NCBI GenBank assembly: GCA_045863555.1
Contig: BTUU01000013.1
Span: 62,001 to 126,000, forward strand
Origin: JACRLV01 sp045863555
Lineage (GTDB): Bacteria; Planctomycetota; Phycisphaerae; UBA1845; Fen-1342
Direction of reading: 5' to 3'
Length of the DNA: 64,000 bases
A program made the position numbers and the translations under genes. Each line of letters starts with the position of its first letter. Within the stretch, counting starts at the first letter, position 1. The notes below the pieces were generated by a model. It was not told where the DNA came from. It made no database searches and saw only the letters and a program-made list of their open reading frames with translations. This document shows positions 33,454 through 41,384 of this stretch, one piece after another.

Positions 33454-33846
33454 ATGGAATCACAGGAGACGCGAGCGGCCGCGGCGCTGGCGACCGTTCG
33501 TGAATTCAACCGCGCCTTCGCGGCCAACGATCCGGCGCGCTACTTCGAGTTCATCGACGAGGGCCTGACGCTCTTTACGCCGTCGAGCCCCTGCCGCGTC
33601 GACGGGCGCGCGGCCGACCGCGAGGAGTTCGAATTCAGCCTGCGCACCGGTGCGACGCGCGTGAATTTCTTCCAGGAGCTGGGGCCGTCGGTCCAGGTGT
33701 GCGGGGACGTGGCGATCGTGACGTATGTTTCACGCGGCTCCTATGGCGAGGGCGAACGCACGGGCCTGCGGTATCTCAAGGAAACCGACGTACTGGCGTT
33801 TCGCGACGGGCGCTGGCGGATCGTGCACATCCACGTATCCGGCTGA
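33454..33846 (+). CDS. NTF2-like (SnoaL/DUF4440-type) protein
   Basis: The 130-residue protein has the helix-strand layout of the NTF2-like cone fold: an N-terminal helix LATVREFNRAFAANDPARYFEFIDEGLTLF, and then strands SSPCRVDGRAADREEFEFSL, FFQELGPSVQVCGDVAIVTYVS and a C-terminal DVLAFRDGRWRIVHIHVS. This last stretch matches the ketosteroid isomerase-like/DUF4440 end. It is probably a small-ligand-binding protein or enzyme of cytoplasmic location. Substrate unknown. The stop of this gene is 9 bases before the 3' end of the convergent pilin gene. Confidence 0.82.
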   Translation: MESQETRAAAALATVREFNRAFAANDPARYFEFIDEGLTLFTPSSPCRVDGRAADREEFEFSLRTGATRVNFFQELGPSVQVCGDVAIVTYVSRGSYGEGERTGLRYLKETDVLAFRDGRWRIVHIHVSG

Positions 33847-33855
33847 CCCGCGTGT

Positions 33856-34338
33856 TCAATAACGGTCGTATCGCTGGCCCAACCCGTCCGTACGGGGCGA
33901 GTTCGCGAAAATCTCCCCGGTGTCGGCGTTGTAGACCCAGTCGGCGTCGACGGTCTCGACCGCGCCCCCGACTCCGCCCGTCACGACGTGGATGCGCGTG
34001 GGTCCGGGCCGGGCGCGGAGCGGTGAACGGGGAAATCCGTCGCGCAGGTAGGGGCGAAGCTGTGCGAGCAGCAGGGCCTCGGCGGAGGCAGAATCGACTG
34101 CGGCGGGGAGGTCCGCTGCGGAACCTGACCGGCCGGGGTAGTGGCCGTGGTCGCGGTGATACAGCTCGATCGCGGTCCGTACTACCTGGAGCCGCGCCCG
34201 CAGTTCGACGTCGCCGCCGGAAGATTCGGCCCGGCTGAAGCGGGGGATCGCCAGCGCCGCGATGACGCCGAGGATGACGATCGCGATCGTGATTTCGAGG
34301 ATCGAGGCGGCCGCGTGCCGCGCGCGGGCGGGCGTCAT
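33856..34338 (-). CDS. Type IV pilin / pseudopilin-like protein (GspG-like)
   Basis: The 160-residue product has a prepilin-type N-terminus: a short basic leader, then ASILEITIAIVILGVIAALAIPRF with the glutamate at mature position 5 and a long hydrophobic helix. The residue before the cleavage site is alanine rather than the usual glycine. The globular part resembles GspG major pseudopilins (RLQVVRTAIELYHRDHGHYPG, AEALLLAQLRPYLRDG, WVYNADTGEIFANS). It would be assembled in a type II secretion or type IV pilus-like system; no such genes are present in this window. Its start overlaps the HD-GYP stop by four bases, coupling their expression. Confidence 0.85.
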   Translation of the reverse strand: MTPARARHAAASILEITIAIVILGVIAALAIPRFSRAESSGGDVELRARLQVVRTAIELYHRDHGHYPGRSGSAADLPAAVDSASAEALLLAQLRPYLRDGFPRSPLRARPGPTRIHVVTGGVGGAVETVDADWVYNADTGEIFANSPRTDGLGQRYDRY

Positions 34339-35696
34339 GGCCGCGTCTCCGGCGTCTCGAACAGGTGCAGGAACTCACGGCGGAAGGCGAGCGTCGGCCG
34401 GGCAGCGGCGCGTTTGAAGGCGCGGATGAACGCCCGGGCGACGACCGTGTCGATCCCCTTTCCGGCATCGAGAGCGACGGCGATCAATGCATCGCGCACG
34501 GACATCTGGTCGCGGTAGGGGCGCGTGGAGGTCAGCGCGTCGAAGACATCGACGACGCGGAGGATGCGAGCGCCGAGCGGAATCTCGTCGCCCGCGAGCC
34601 GGTCGGGATAGCCCGAGCCGTCGAAGTTCTCGTGGTGGTGCAGGACGGTCGCGAGCAGGTTTTCGCCGAGCGACGAGATATGGCGCAGCATTTCGAAGCT
34701 CAGGCGCGGGTGCTGCTCGACCTGCGCCCGCTCGATCGGCGTCAGCTTGCCGGGCTTGTTGAGGATGCGCTCGGAGACGCCCAGCTTGCCCACGTCGTGG
34801 AGCCGGCCGGCCCACTCGATGTCGCGGATCTCGCGCGGCGACAGGCCGAGTTCCGTCGCGGTCATCACCGCCAGCAGCGCCACGCGTTCGGAGTGGCCTG
34901 ACGTGAAGGCATCCCGGGCTTCGATGACCGTCGCGAAGGCGCTTACCGCTTCCAGCGCGCTGCGTTCGATCTGTTCGCGGAGAATCGCCGAACTGAGGAT
35001 CTGCCCGCCGTACGCGAGCAGCGAATCCGCCACGCGGCGATCGCCGTCGTCGAAGGCGCGCTGCGCGCTGCCGCGCAGCGCGATGATGACCTCGCAGGTT
35101 CCCTGTCCTACGCGCAGGGGGGCAAACAGGACGCCGCCGATGGACTCGGTCGTGCCGCCGATCTCGCAGGGCGTGAGGATACGCGAGCGGCCGGCCGCCT
35201 TTGCCTGGTCGAGGATCGGACGGGTGAAGTCGGTCAGGCGCCGGACCTGGGCCGCGGTCGGCGAGCACTCGACCTCGCCGAGCAGCGTCAGGGGCGCGAT
35301 GCTCAGCACGAGCGTCGCGTCGAGCACGACGGCGAGCCGGTGGAGGAGCTTGTCGCGAATTTCCGCGGGGTCGGCGAGCGTGGCGACTTCCTCGGTCAGT
35401 TCGAACATCGCGCCGAGGTGGTCGTAGCAGCGCGCCAGCTCGTGCGACAGGCGCTCGTTCGAATCCGTCAGCACGGCCACGCGGTCGGCGATTTCCCGCA
35501 GTTCGAACGCGTCGCCCGCGGCCGGCCGGAGGCGCCGGGGCGGCATGAAGCGCAGCCGCTGCTCGACGGTCAGTGCGGGCCGGGCGTCGACTTCGGCTGT
35601 GACGGGAGCGTTCGGTGCGGCCTCGGTCGCCGGCGCAGATTCCGCGCCTGGGTGAAGCGTGAGACGCACGTCGCCGTTCTGAATCGTTGTGGTCAT
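34335..35696 (-). CDS. GAF plus HD-GYP domain phosphodiesterase-like protein
   Basis: The start at ATG 35696 (MTTTIQNGDVRLTLHP) removes an extension that is rich in arginine and lacks a domain. A 453-residue cytoplasmic protein follows: a disordered N-terminal segment, a coiled helix LREIADRVAVLTDSNERL, a GAF-like sensor domain (about 110-245) and a C-terminal HD-GYP domain (about 255-420) with TSGHSERVALL, GRLHDVGKLGVSERIL, HHHENFDGSGYPDRL and VFDALTSTRPYR. HD-GYP proteins hydrolyse cyclic-di-GMP. All metal-binding HD and GYP residues are visible, so the enzyme is probably active. It is coupled to the pilin gene, a clue to control of a surface structure. Confidence 0.88.
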   Translation of the reverse strand: MTTTIQNGDVRLTLHPGAESAPATEAAPNAPVTAEVDARPALTVEQRLRFMPPRRLRPAAGDAFELREIADRVAVLTDSNERLSHELARCYDHLGAMFELTEEVATLADPAEIRDKLLHRLAVVLDATLVLSIAPLTLLGEVECSPTAAQVRRLTDFTRPILDQAKAAGRSRILTPCEIGGTTESIGGVLFAPLRVGQGTCEVIIALRGSAQRAFDDGDRRVADSLLAYGGQILSSAILREQIERSALEAVSAFATVIEARDAFTSGHSERVALLAVMTATELGLSPREIRDIEWAGRLHDVGKLGVSERILNKPGKLTPIERAQVEQHPRLSFEMLRHISSLGENLLATVLHHHENFDGSGYPDRLAGDEIPLGARILRVVDVFDALTSTRPYRDQMSVRDALIAVALDAGKGIDTVVARAFIRAFKRAAARPTLAFRREFLHLFETPETRP

Positions 35697-35919
35697 TCGC
35701 GAAACCAGCCTGATGCGGATCGGACAAGCGCCCCGCCGACTCTCGAGCCGGCTTCCGACCTCCCGAGTCGGCGCTGCCTCCAACCTGCCTGCTGCGTCCA
35801 TCGTTCCGCGGGGGGCGGGGCTTGCTTCGAATCGACGGGATCGGGCGAACGCCCCGCGGCGGCCATCAATCTGGGACGTTGGCGGCGCGGGGAATCTGAT
35901 AAACGCTGGGAAAAATGGC

Positions 35920-35959
35920 TTGACAGGGGCGGGAACAACATGTAACCTTTCAGTTACAT
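35920..35959 (+). promoter_or_regulatory. ArsR promoter with palindromic operator
   Basis: TTGACA (35920-35925) is followed at 17 bases by TAACCT (35943-35948), a weak -10. The palindrome ATGTAAC-CTTTCA-GTTACAT (35940-35959, 7-base arms) covers the -10 and ends directly before the ATG at 35960. This gives a very short or absent leader and fits repression by the ArsR-family protein itself. Confidence 0.75.
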
Positions 35960-36313
35960 ATGCAGCCGGACGACATGGATGCCGTCTTTCAGGCGCTGGG
36001 GAGCGCGGTCCGGCGGCGGATCCTGGACATCGTGAAAAGCGCGCCCGGGTGCAACGTGAATGACGTGAGCGCGGAATTCGCCATGAGCCGGATCGCGGTG
36101 ATGAAGCACCTGAAGTGCCTCGAGGACGCGGGGCTGGTTGCGTCGAAGAAGGAGGGCCGCGACCGGCGGCTGTACTTCAACGCGGTGCCGATTCAGATGA
36201 TCTACGACCGCTGGACCACCGAGTACAGCAAATACTGGGCAGGGAAGCTGACGGGCCTCAAGTATCGCATCGAGATGCAGCAGGAAAACGACAAGGGCAA
36301 ACGCGATGAGTGA
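35960..36313 (+). CDS. ArsR-family winged-helix repressor
   Basis: The 117-residue protein has an ArsR-type winged helix: FQALGSAVRRRILDIVKSAPG, NVNDVSAEFAMSRIAVMKHLKCL as the recognition helix region, DAGLVASKKEGRDRRLYFN as the wing. There is no metal-site cysteine motif, so it belongs to the small-ligand or unligated branch (often paired with an AHSA1/SRPBCC gene). The ATG directly follows a palindrome (35940-35959), and no ribosome site precedes it, consistent with a leaderless mRNA. The stop overlaps the SRPBCC start by eight bases. The pair ArsR-SRPBCC is a recurring bacterial arrangement; the regulator is inferred to be autoregulated. Confidence 0.9.
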   Translation: MQPDDMDAVFQALGSAVRRRILDIVKSAPGCNVNDVSAEFAMSRIAVMKHLKCLEDAGLVASKKEGRDRRLYFNAVPIQMIYDRWTTEYSKYWAGKLTGLKYRIEMQQENDKGKRDE

Positions 36314-36830
36314 AGCGAATCAGGCGGTGTTCAAGATCTTCATTCGCGGCAGCGTCGACGCGGTCTGGCGGGAGATCACCAAGACGGACGAGCCGCAGGG
36401 GGCGATGTTCAACAATTTTCTGGAGACCGACGGCCTGAAGCCCGGCGGGCAGATGCGCATGCGCACGGTCAGCCGGCGGTACACGGGCGTCGTGGGCGAA
36501 ATCCTCGAATTCGACCCGCCCCGGCGGTACGTGCACACGTTCAAGTTCACCAACCTGAACGATCCGGCGTGCAAGGTCGTGCACGAAGTGCGGGCGGTCG
36601 AGGGCGGCGCGGAATACACGATGACGCTGCTCGATCTGCCGGTCGGGACGAAGACGGCCAAGCAGATGGTCGGCGGGGCGAAGTTCATCACCGGCACGCT
36701 CAAGTCGATCGTCGAGACCGGCCGGCCGTCGCTGATGGTTCGGCTCATCTTCGGTCTCATGGGCATGCTCGAGTGGATGAATCCGAAGGCGTGCAAGTCC
36801 GAGAACTGGCCGCTGAGCCGGAAGGTGTGA
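36306..36830 (+). CDS. SRPBCC (AHSA1-like) protein
   Basis: The 174-residue protein begins AVFKIFIRGSVDAVWREITKTD, the typical opening strand and helix of the START/SRPBCC fold, and has GGQMRMRTVSRRYTGVVGEILEFDPPRRYVHTF and VEGGAEYTMTLLDLPVG in order, as in AHSA1-domain proteins. These proteins bind hydrophobic ligands in a deep cavity. The last 45 residues (VRLIFGLMGMLEWMNPKACKSENWP) form an extra amphipathic helix. The gene is cotranscribed with ArsR and ends just before a heptamer array. The ligand is unknown. Confidence 0.9.
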   Translation: MSEANQAVFKIFIRGSVDAVWREITKTDEPQGAMFNNFLETDGLKPGGQMRMRTVSRRYTGVVGEILEFDPPRRYVHTFKFTNLNDPACKVVHEVRAVEGGAEYTMTLLDLPVGTKTAKQMVGGAKFITGTLKSIVETGRPSLMVRLIFGLMGMLEWMNPKACKSENWPLSRKV

Positions 36831-36833
36831 AGG

Positions 36834-36910
36834 AGTGCACAGTGCACAGTGCACAGTGCACAGTGCACAGTTCACAGTTCACAGTTCACAGTTCACAGTT
36901 CACAGTGCAC
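36834..36910. repeat. Heptanucleotide tandem array (11 units)
   Basis: Eleven consecutive 7-base units occupy 77 bases. Five AGTGCAC units are followed by five AGTTCAC units and one more AGTGCAC, differing only at the fourth base. The array starts four bases after the SRPBCC stop and ends 79 bases before the next gene. It is the largest member of a heptamer family found at four other places in this window. Confidence 0.95.
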
Positions 36911-36989
36911 AGTTTTTGGGAGCGGCTGATTTTCCTGTTAGACGGAAACGATGGGCCGCCTGGGGTCAGGGCGTTAAGGAGAACGGAAC

Positions 36990-37550
36990 ATGGCGAAGAG
37001 TCCGGATGAGATGATGGCGACGATGATCGCGAATCTTGCGGAGAAGACCGGCAAGACGCTGGAGCAATGGGTGACGCTCGCCGCCAAGAGCGGCATGGCC
37101 AAACACGGCGAACTCGTGAACTGGCTCAAGGCCGAGCACGGCATCGGTCACGGCTACGCGAACCTTATCGCGCAGACGCACTTCAGCGGTGGCAAGGAGC
37201 CGGAAGGTGATGACCTCGTCGCGGCGCAATACTCGGGGAAGAAAGCGGAACTGCGGCCGCTCTACGACAAGCTCGTGGGCATCCTTCAGGGATTCGGCAG
37301 CGACGTCGAACTCGCGCCGAAGAAGGCGTACGTGAGCGTCCGCCGGTCCAAGCAGTTCGCGATCCTCCAGCCCTCCACGGCCACGCGACTGGACGTGGGC
37401 ATCAACCTCAAGGGCACACCCCCGGCGGGCCGCCTCGAGGCCTCAGGCAGCTTCAATGCGATGGTCAGCCACCGGGTGCGCGTCGAATCAGCAGCGGACA
37501 TCGACGGCGATCTCCGGAAGTGGCTGAAGGCGGCGTACGAGGCGAGTTAG
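36990..37550 (+). CDS. DUF4287/DUF5655 domain protein
   Basis: ATG has AAGGAGA nine bases upstream. The 186-residue protein has a helical N-terminal domain (IANLAEKTGKTLEQWVTLAAKSG, HGELVNWLKAEHGIGHGYANLIA) matching DUF4287 and a C-terminal half (LRPLYDKLVGILQGFGSDVELAPKKAYVSVRRSKQFAILQP, VGINLKG) matching DUF5655. The latter resembles the transport/uptake or DNA-interacting domain often found in such small cytoplasmic proteins. The function is not established. No signal peptide. The gene is separate from the ArsR operon and has a heptamer array on each side. Confidence 0.85.
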   Translation: MAKSPDEMMATMIANLAEKTGKTLEQWVTLAAKSGMAKHGELVNWLKAEHGIGHGYANLIAQTHFSGGKEPEGDDLVAAQYSGKKAELRPLYDKLVGILQGFGSDVELAPKKAYVSVRRSKQFAILQPSTATRLDVGINLKGTPPAGRLEASGSFNAMVSHRVRVESAADIDGDLRKWLKAAYEAS

Positions 37551-37613
37551 GCGCTCCGTATCGCGCAGGCAACCGTCGAAGCGCGAATCGTGCGCACTGA
37601 GACTGTGATCTTT

Positions 37614-37641
37614 GCATCTTGCATTTTGCACTGTGCACTAA
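37614..37641. repeat. Heptamer repeats (4 units)
   Basis: Four consecutive 7-base units GCATCTT, GCATTTT, GCACTGT and GCACTAA lie in the intergenic space after the DUF4287/DUF5655 gene. The units share the GCA core with the other arrays here, though they are more degenerate. Confidence 0.7.
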
Positions 37642-37761
37642 ACCTCAAACGCGGCCTTCCATCGAACATCAGCCCGGACCGCCCGTCGCTTCGCACACGC
37701 CGGGGACGATCCGGGCCCGATGCTCCGACTCGATGGGGCTGCGTTTTCCTGCGCGGGTTCT

Positions 37762-39432
37762 TCAATCGTCGTCTTTTGCGTTCTGTTCGCGCGATTTCCG
37801 CAGGACCTCCAGCGCCCCGGCGTCCTGAAGCCGGCTCAGGTCCGTCCAGAACGTGCCGTCGCCCGCGAAGAACAGGCGGATCGAGTCCGGCTCGAAATTC
37901 TCGGCGAACGTGTAGAGGTTGTACGCCCGGCCCGTGCCGAAGGCCTCGATCATCAGCCGCCGGCCGTCCGCGTCGGCGCGGTTCTTGAGCATCTCGACGT
38001 CCGCGCCGGCCTTGCCGAGCAGGCGCTTGGTCTCCGCGTCGATCTCGGCCGCCTTCCGGTCGAGCTGTGCGACCTCCAGGTCGCGCTGCGCGGCGATCTC
38101 CTCTGATTTCTTCTGCGCCTTGGCCTTGGTCTCGGCCACGAGCTTGCGCGTCTCCGCGGAGACCTCTTCGCGCTTGACGTTGATCTCCGCCGTCGCGGCT
38201 TCCAGTTCCGCCTTGACCTTTTCGGCGTCGGTCTGGCGCTGCTTGGTGAGATCCTGCTCGCGGGCGATGAACTGGGCCTGGATCGTGCGTTTCAGGTCCT
38301 GGTCGCTCTTGGCGTCGCTGACTCCGCCGCGGACCTCGATGTCCTGGATGAGCGCGATGAGGATCTCGATGTCGCGCTTCTTGCAGACGTTCTGGAGCAT
38401 GCGCGTGACTTCGTTCTGGTACTCAGCGCGGCGCTCGCCCTGGATGAAGTCGGTCGATACGAAATTCGAGCCGACGTTGCGGCAGATCGAGCGCATCTGG
38501 CTGAGGATGATCTGCTTGATCCGCTCCGCCTGGCCGATGCGGTTGATCATCTCCGGCGTGTGCGAGGGGTGGAGCCCCCACACGACCGTGACGTCGACCT
38601 CGATGGTAAAGCCGTCCTTCGACGGGAAGGCGATGATGTCCTCGACGCCGCTCGACTTGACCTGCGACATGAGGTTGTAGCCGACCCACACGACGTGCAC
38701 CTTCTGAAGGTACGGGTTCACGTAGTAGATGCCCGGCTGGAGGACCTCGCGCACCACGCCGCGCTGACCCGGTTCGGCCAGCTTCTGGACGCTCTTGGGC
38801 TCGCCCTTGACGATGCTTCCATCCGGGGCGACCGTCGATTCCTCGATCGTCTCCGTCCCCGGCGCGTCGCCCTGCTGCGACGTGACGATCCCCACGCAAC
38901 CGAGCGGGACGACGACCGCCGGCTGCTTCTTCACTTCGAACAGGTACGGGTTAATGCGGTAGACGCCCGGCGTCAGCACCGTGCGCTGGATGCCCTGGTA
39001 GCCGGGCTCGACGACTTCACCCTTCGCGTCCGGCGGCGCGGGCTTGCCCGCGCGGTCGACGAGGATGCCGACTTCGGGCAGCTCGCCCTTGATGACCGGC
39101 GTGTGATACTCCGGGTTGTTGAGGTCATAGTCCTCGCCCCACGAATCCGGGTCGCCCGCCGCGATTTCGACCAGCGGGTGCAGCTCCCACGTCCAGACCA
39201 CCGGATTGTAGAAATACATCCCCGGTCCCAGCGTGTCGCGCTGAATGCCCTTTTCGCCCGGCCCGGCGATCGTCTGCCCCGCCGGCGTCGGCTTGCCCGT
39301 CTTGCGGATCAGCACGGCGCACTGGCCGGCCGGCACTTCGAAACGGCAGGTTTCCCACACGACGACGAAGCCGACGGCGCTCAAACCGAGCACGGCCGCG
39401 AGCCCGACGGCGATGAGCTTGCGCGTGTTCAT
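37762..39432 (-). CDS. SPFH/band 7 domain membrane protein
   Basis: The 556-residue product has one N-terminal transmembrane helix (KLIAVGLAAVLGLSAVGFVVVW). Up to residue 270 it holds three similar modules built on a CAVLIRKTGKPTPAG-like strand pair followed by PGMYFYNPVV, PGVYRINPYLF and PGIYYVNPYLQ. The SPFH domain follows (FPSKDGFTIEVDVTVVWGL, NRIGQAERIKQIILSQMRSICRNVGS). A long charged coiled coil (AEKVKAELEAATAEINVKREEV) ends the protein. SPFH proteins scaffold membrane microdomains and regulate proteases. Its ATG overlaps the stop of the first SPFH gene by four bases, so two similar subunits are made together, as in HflKC. Confidence 0.85.
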   Translation of the reverse strand: MNTRKLIAVGLAAVLGLSAVGFVVVWETCRFEVPAGQCAVLIRKTGKPTPAGQTIAGPGEKGIQRDTLGPGMYFYNPVVWTWELHPLVEIAAGDPDSWGEDYDLNNPEYHTPVIKGELPEVGILVDRAGKPAPPDAKGEVVEPGYQGIQRTVLTPGVYRINPYLFEVKKQPAVVVPLGCVGIVTSQQGDAPGTETIEESTVAPDGSIVKGEPKSVQKLAEPGQRGVVREVLQPGIYYVNPYLQKVHVVWVGYNLMSQVKSSGVEDIIAFPSKDGFTIEVDVTVVWGLHPSHTPEMINRIGQAERIKQIILSQMRSICRNVGSNFVSTDFIQGERRAEYQNEVTRMLQNVCKKRDIEILIALIQDIEVRGGVSDAKSDQDLKRTIQAQFIAREQDLTKQRQTDAEKVKAELEAATAEINVKREEVSAETRKLVAETKAKAQKKSEEIAAQRDLEVAQLDRKAAEIDAETKRLLGKAGADVEMLKNRADADGRRLMIEAFGTGRAYNLYTFAENFEPDSIRLFFAGDGTFWTDLSRLQDAGALEVLRKSREQNAKDDD

Positions 39433-41069
39433 TGCGAACCCTCCTTTTCACCGGTCGCTGCGACGCCGGTGTCCCGGCCCGCCGATTCACCGGCCGCCGG
39501 GTTCGACCGTGGGCGGGCGGGTGACGGCGCGAGGCCGTTGAATGAGCGGAAGATGTCTGCGAGCGGCCCGTCGGTGCTGTCGAGCACGCTCTTGAGAGCC
39601 GGCGCGAGCTTCTGATAGAAGAAATACTGGGCGTACACGTCGCCGCCGCCGAACGCGGCCACGGCGTCGGTGAGCGGCTCGGCCTTTGCCCGGTAGTCGA
39701 GCATCATCACTTCCGCCTCCGCCTTGCCGAGCGCGACGACCTGAGCGGCGGTTTCCCGGGCGGCCTCGAGCTTGAGCTTGGCGACTTCGAGCCGCTTGCT
39801 GGCGTCGGTGATGGCGACGCTCTTTTCCTGCTCGGCCTGGACGACCTGCGCGACGACGGCGCGGTTCGCTTCGCCGATCTCCTGGTTCTGCTTCTGCATT
39901 TCCTGCTGGACGGCGCGGAGCGACTCGGCCTTCGCGACCTTGATCTGGCTCTGGTATTTCAGGATATCCTGGTCGGCGAACTGGCGGTCGGCGATCGGCC
40001 CGGCGATGTCCTGCGGGACCTCGATCTGCCGCAGGAGTGCGGCCGAGATCTCGATGCCCTGGTCCCAGCACTGCCGCCGCATTTCCTCGAAGACTTTGTT
40101 CTGGAACGCGGTCCGGGATTCGCCGCCGATGAACTCGCGGGCCTCCAGCTTCGAGCCTTCGATCCGCAGCAGCGATTTCATGTAGGGCAGGATGATGCGC
40201 GTGACGATCTCCGGGTGGTCGCCGATCGCCACCAGGACATACGCCACCTTGTCCTGGCGGATGGCGTATTCGACGGTCGCCTCGACCTTGATCGTGAAGC
40301 TGTCCTTCGACGGGAATTCGATCGAGTCGCCCTTGCGGAAGTCGAGCGTGTGGCGGGTGATGTCGACGATCTCGATGTGCCGCTCGTACGGGTTGTTGTA
40401 GACCAGCCCCGGCGGCAGGACGTCCGGCTGGACGCCCGTTTCGCCCGGCTGGACGATCCAGTCATTCGGGTTTTTCGGCGTCGCGCCCGATCGAAGCGCC
40501 TGCACGCCGACGCTCCCGGGCGGGATGACGACCGGTGGCACGCGCTTCACGTCGTAGGCGAGCAGGTTGATGTTGTGACGCCCCGGCGGGAGAACGCCGC
40601 GCACGGGCCCGCGCTGGTCGGCGTCCCGGTCGGCAACGACCTGCCCCGCCGGCAGCGGCGCACCGAACTTGCGGATGAGGATGCCGACCTCGTTTTCCTT
40701 GATCTGCGTCACGTCGACGATCTCGCGGTCCCAGAAGAACGGGTCTTTGAAGTAGCGCCCGCCGGGTGCGAGGGGTTCGTAGACGATGCCCTTGTACGCG
40801 GTCGTCGGGTTTTTCGGATCGTCGCCGAGCTGGGTCAGCAGGCCGGGATAGAGAACGACCTGGCCCTCGGCCGTGTCCGGGAGATCGACGCCGATCTTCC
40901 GCACGAGGACGACGAGCTGGTCCGGCCCGACTTCGATCCGCTGCACGAACCACCAGTAGCCGAGCCCGAACGCGACCAGGGCGAGAACGCCGACGAGCGC
41001 GAGCAAAATCGGTTTGCGGCCGTTGAACGAAGGGGTCCGATCTCTCGGAGAGGGGGTTCCTTCGCGCAT
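39429..41069 (-). CDS. SPFH/band 7 domain membrane protein (first of pair)
   Basis: The 546-residue protein has a short basic N-terminus, one helix (PILLALVGVLALVAFGLGYWW), then repeated entry modules ending in PGGRYFKDPFF, PGRHNINLLAY and PGLVYNNPYE. The SPFH core follows (IEFPSKDSFTIKVEATVEYAI, HPEIVTRIILPYMKSLLRIEG), with a coiled coil of about 130 residues (QQEMQKQNQEIGEANRAVVAQVVQAEQEKS) and a disordered proline-rich tail. It is paired with the next gene, most likely a heterooligomeric complex facing the periplasm. Two tiny zinc-ribbon membrane proteins are encoded just upstream on the same strand. Confidence 0.85.
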   Translation of the reverse strand: MREGTPSPRDRTPSFNGRKPILLALVGVLALVAFGLGYWWFVQRIEVGPDQLVVLVRKIGVDLPDTAEGQVVLYPGLLTQLGDDPKNPTTAYKGIVYEPLAPGGRYFKDPFFWDREIVDVTQIKENEVGILIRKFGAPLPAGQVVADRDADQRGPVRGVLPPGRHNINLLAYDVKRVPPVVIPPGSVGVQALRSGATPKNPNDWIVQPGETGVQPDVLPPGLVYNNPYERHIEIVDITRHTLDFRKGDSIEFPSKDSFTIKVEATVEYAIRQDKVAYVLVAIGDHPEIVTRIILPYMKSLLRIEGSKLEAREFIGGESRTAFQNKVFEEMRRQCWDQGIEISAALLRQIEVPQDIAGPIADRQFADQDILKYQSQIKVAKAESLRAVQQEMQKQNQEIGEANRAVVAQVVQAEQEKSVAITDASKRLEVAKLKLEAARETAAQVVALGKAEAEVMMLDYRAKAEPLTDAVAAFGGGDVYAQYFFYQKLAPALKSVLDSTDGPLADIFRSFNGLAPSPARPRSNPAAGESAGRDTGVAATGEKEGSQ

Positions 41070-41088
41070 CGCAGTCTCCTTTCAGACG

Positions 41089-41265
41089 TTACGTCGATAC
41101 GGGTGCTCCGCAGCGCGGGCAGAAACGCGCGTTGCGGCGAACTGACTCAGAGCAGCGCCGGCATCGGCTCGACAGCCCACCGGCGCGGAATGCGATCATT
41201 CCGAACAGCCCCCCCATGATTGCAGCCCCCACGAGCGCGAAGGTGAGTACGCCCAACCCGCGCAT
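41089..41265 (-). CDS. Small membrane zinc-ribbon protein (58 residues)
   Basis: GGGAGGA lies six bases before the ATG. The protein has one transmembrane helix (GVLTFALVGAAIMGGLFGMIAF) and a cysteine ribbon RCRRCSESVRRNARFCPRCG near the C-terminus, four cysteines in CxxC pairs. It was not evident from a longer open frame, but the ribosome site and ribbon make it credible. It ends 20 bases before the SPFH pair on the same strand and repeats the architecture of the neighbour at 41385-41567. It is probably part of the same transcript. Confidence 0.75.
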   Translation of the reverse strand: MRGLGVLTFALVGAAIMGGLFGMIAFRAGGLSSRCRRCSESVRRNARFCPRCGAPVST

Positions 41266-41384
41266 CGGTTCCTCCCGGTGAAGCGCGATCGCACGCTTTC
41301 GCCTTCCGGAAGCGTATCACTTTTTCGAACTCAGTGCGGCTACAAATCGGGTGGTTTTCAGTAGCGGTCGCAGACCGTAGCGGT

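Noticed and set aside
36834..36910. CRISPR-like array
   Set aside because: The units are 7 bases long without spacers, and no cas genes are nearby; this is a simple tandem repeat.
36834..37641. Insertion sequence around the DUF4287/DUF5655 gene
   Set aside because: There is no transposase or clear terminal inverted repeat; only heptamer arrays flank the gene.
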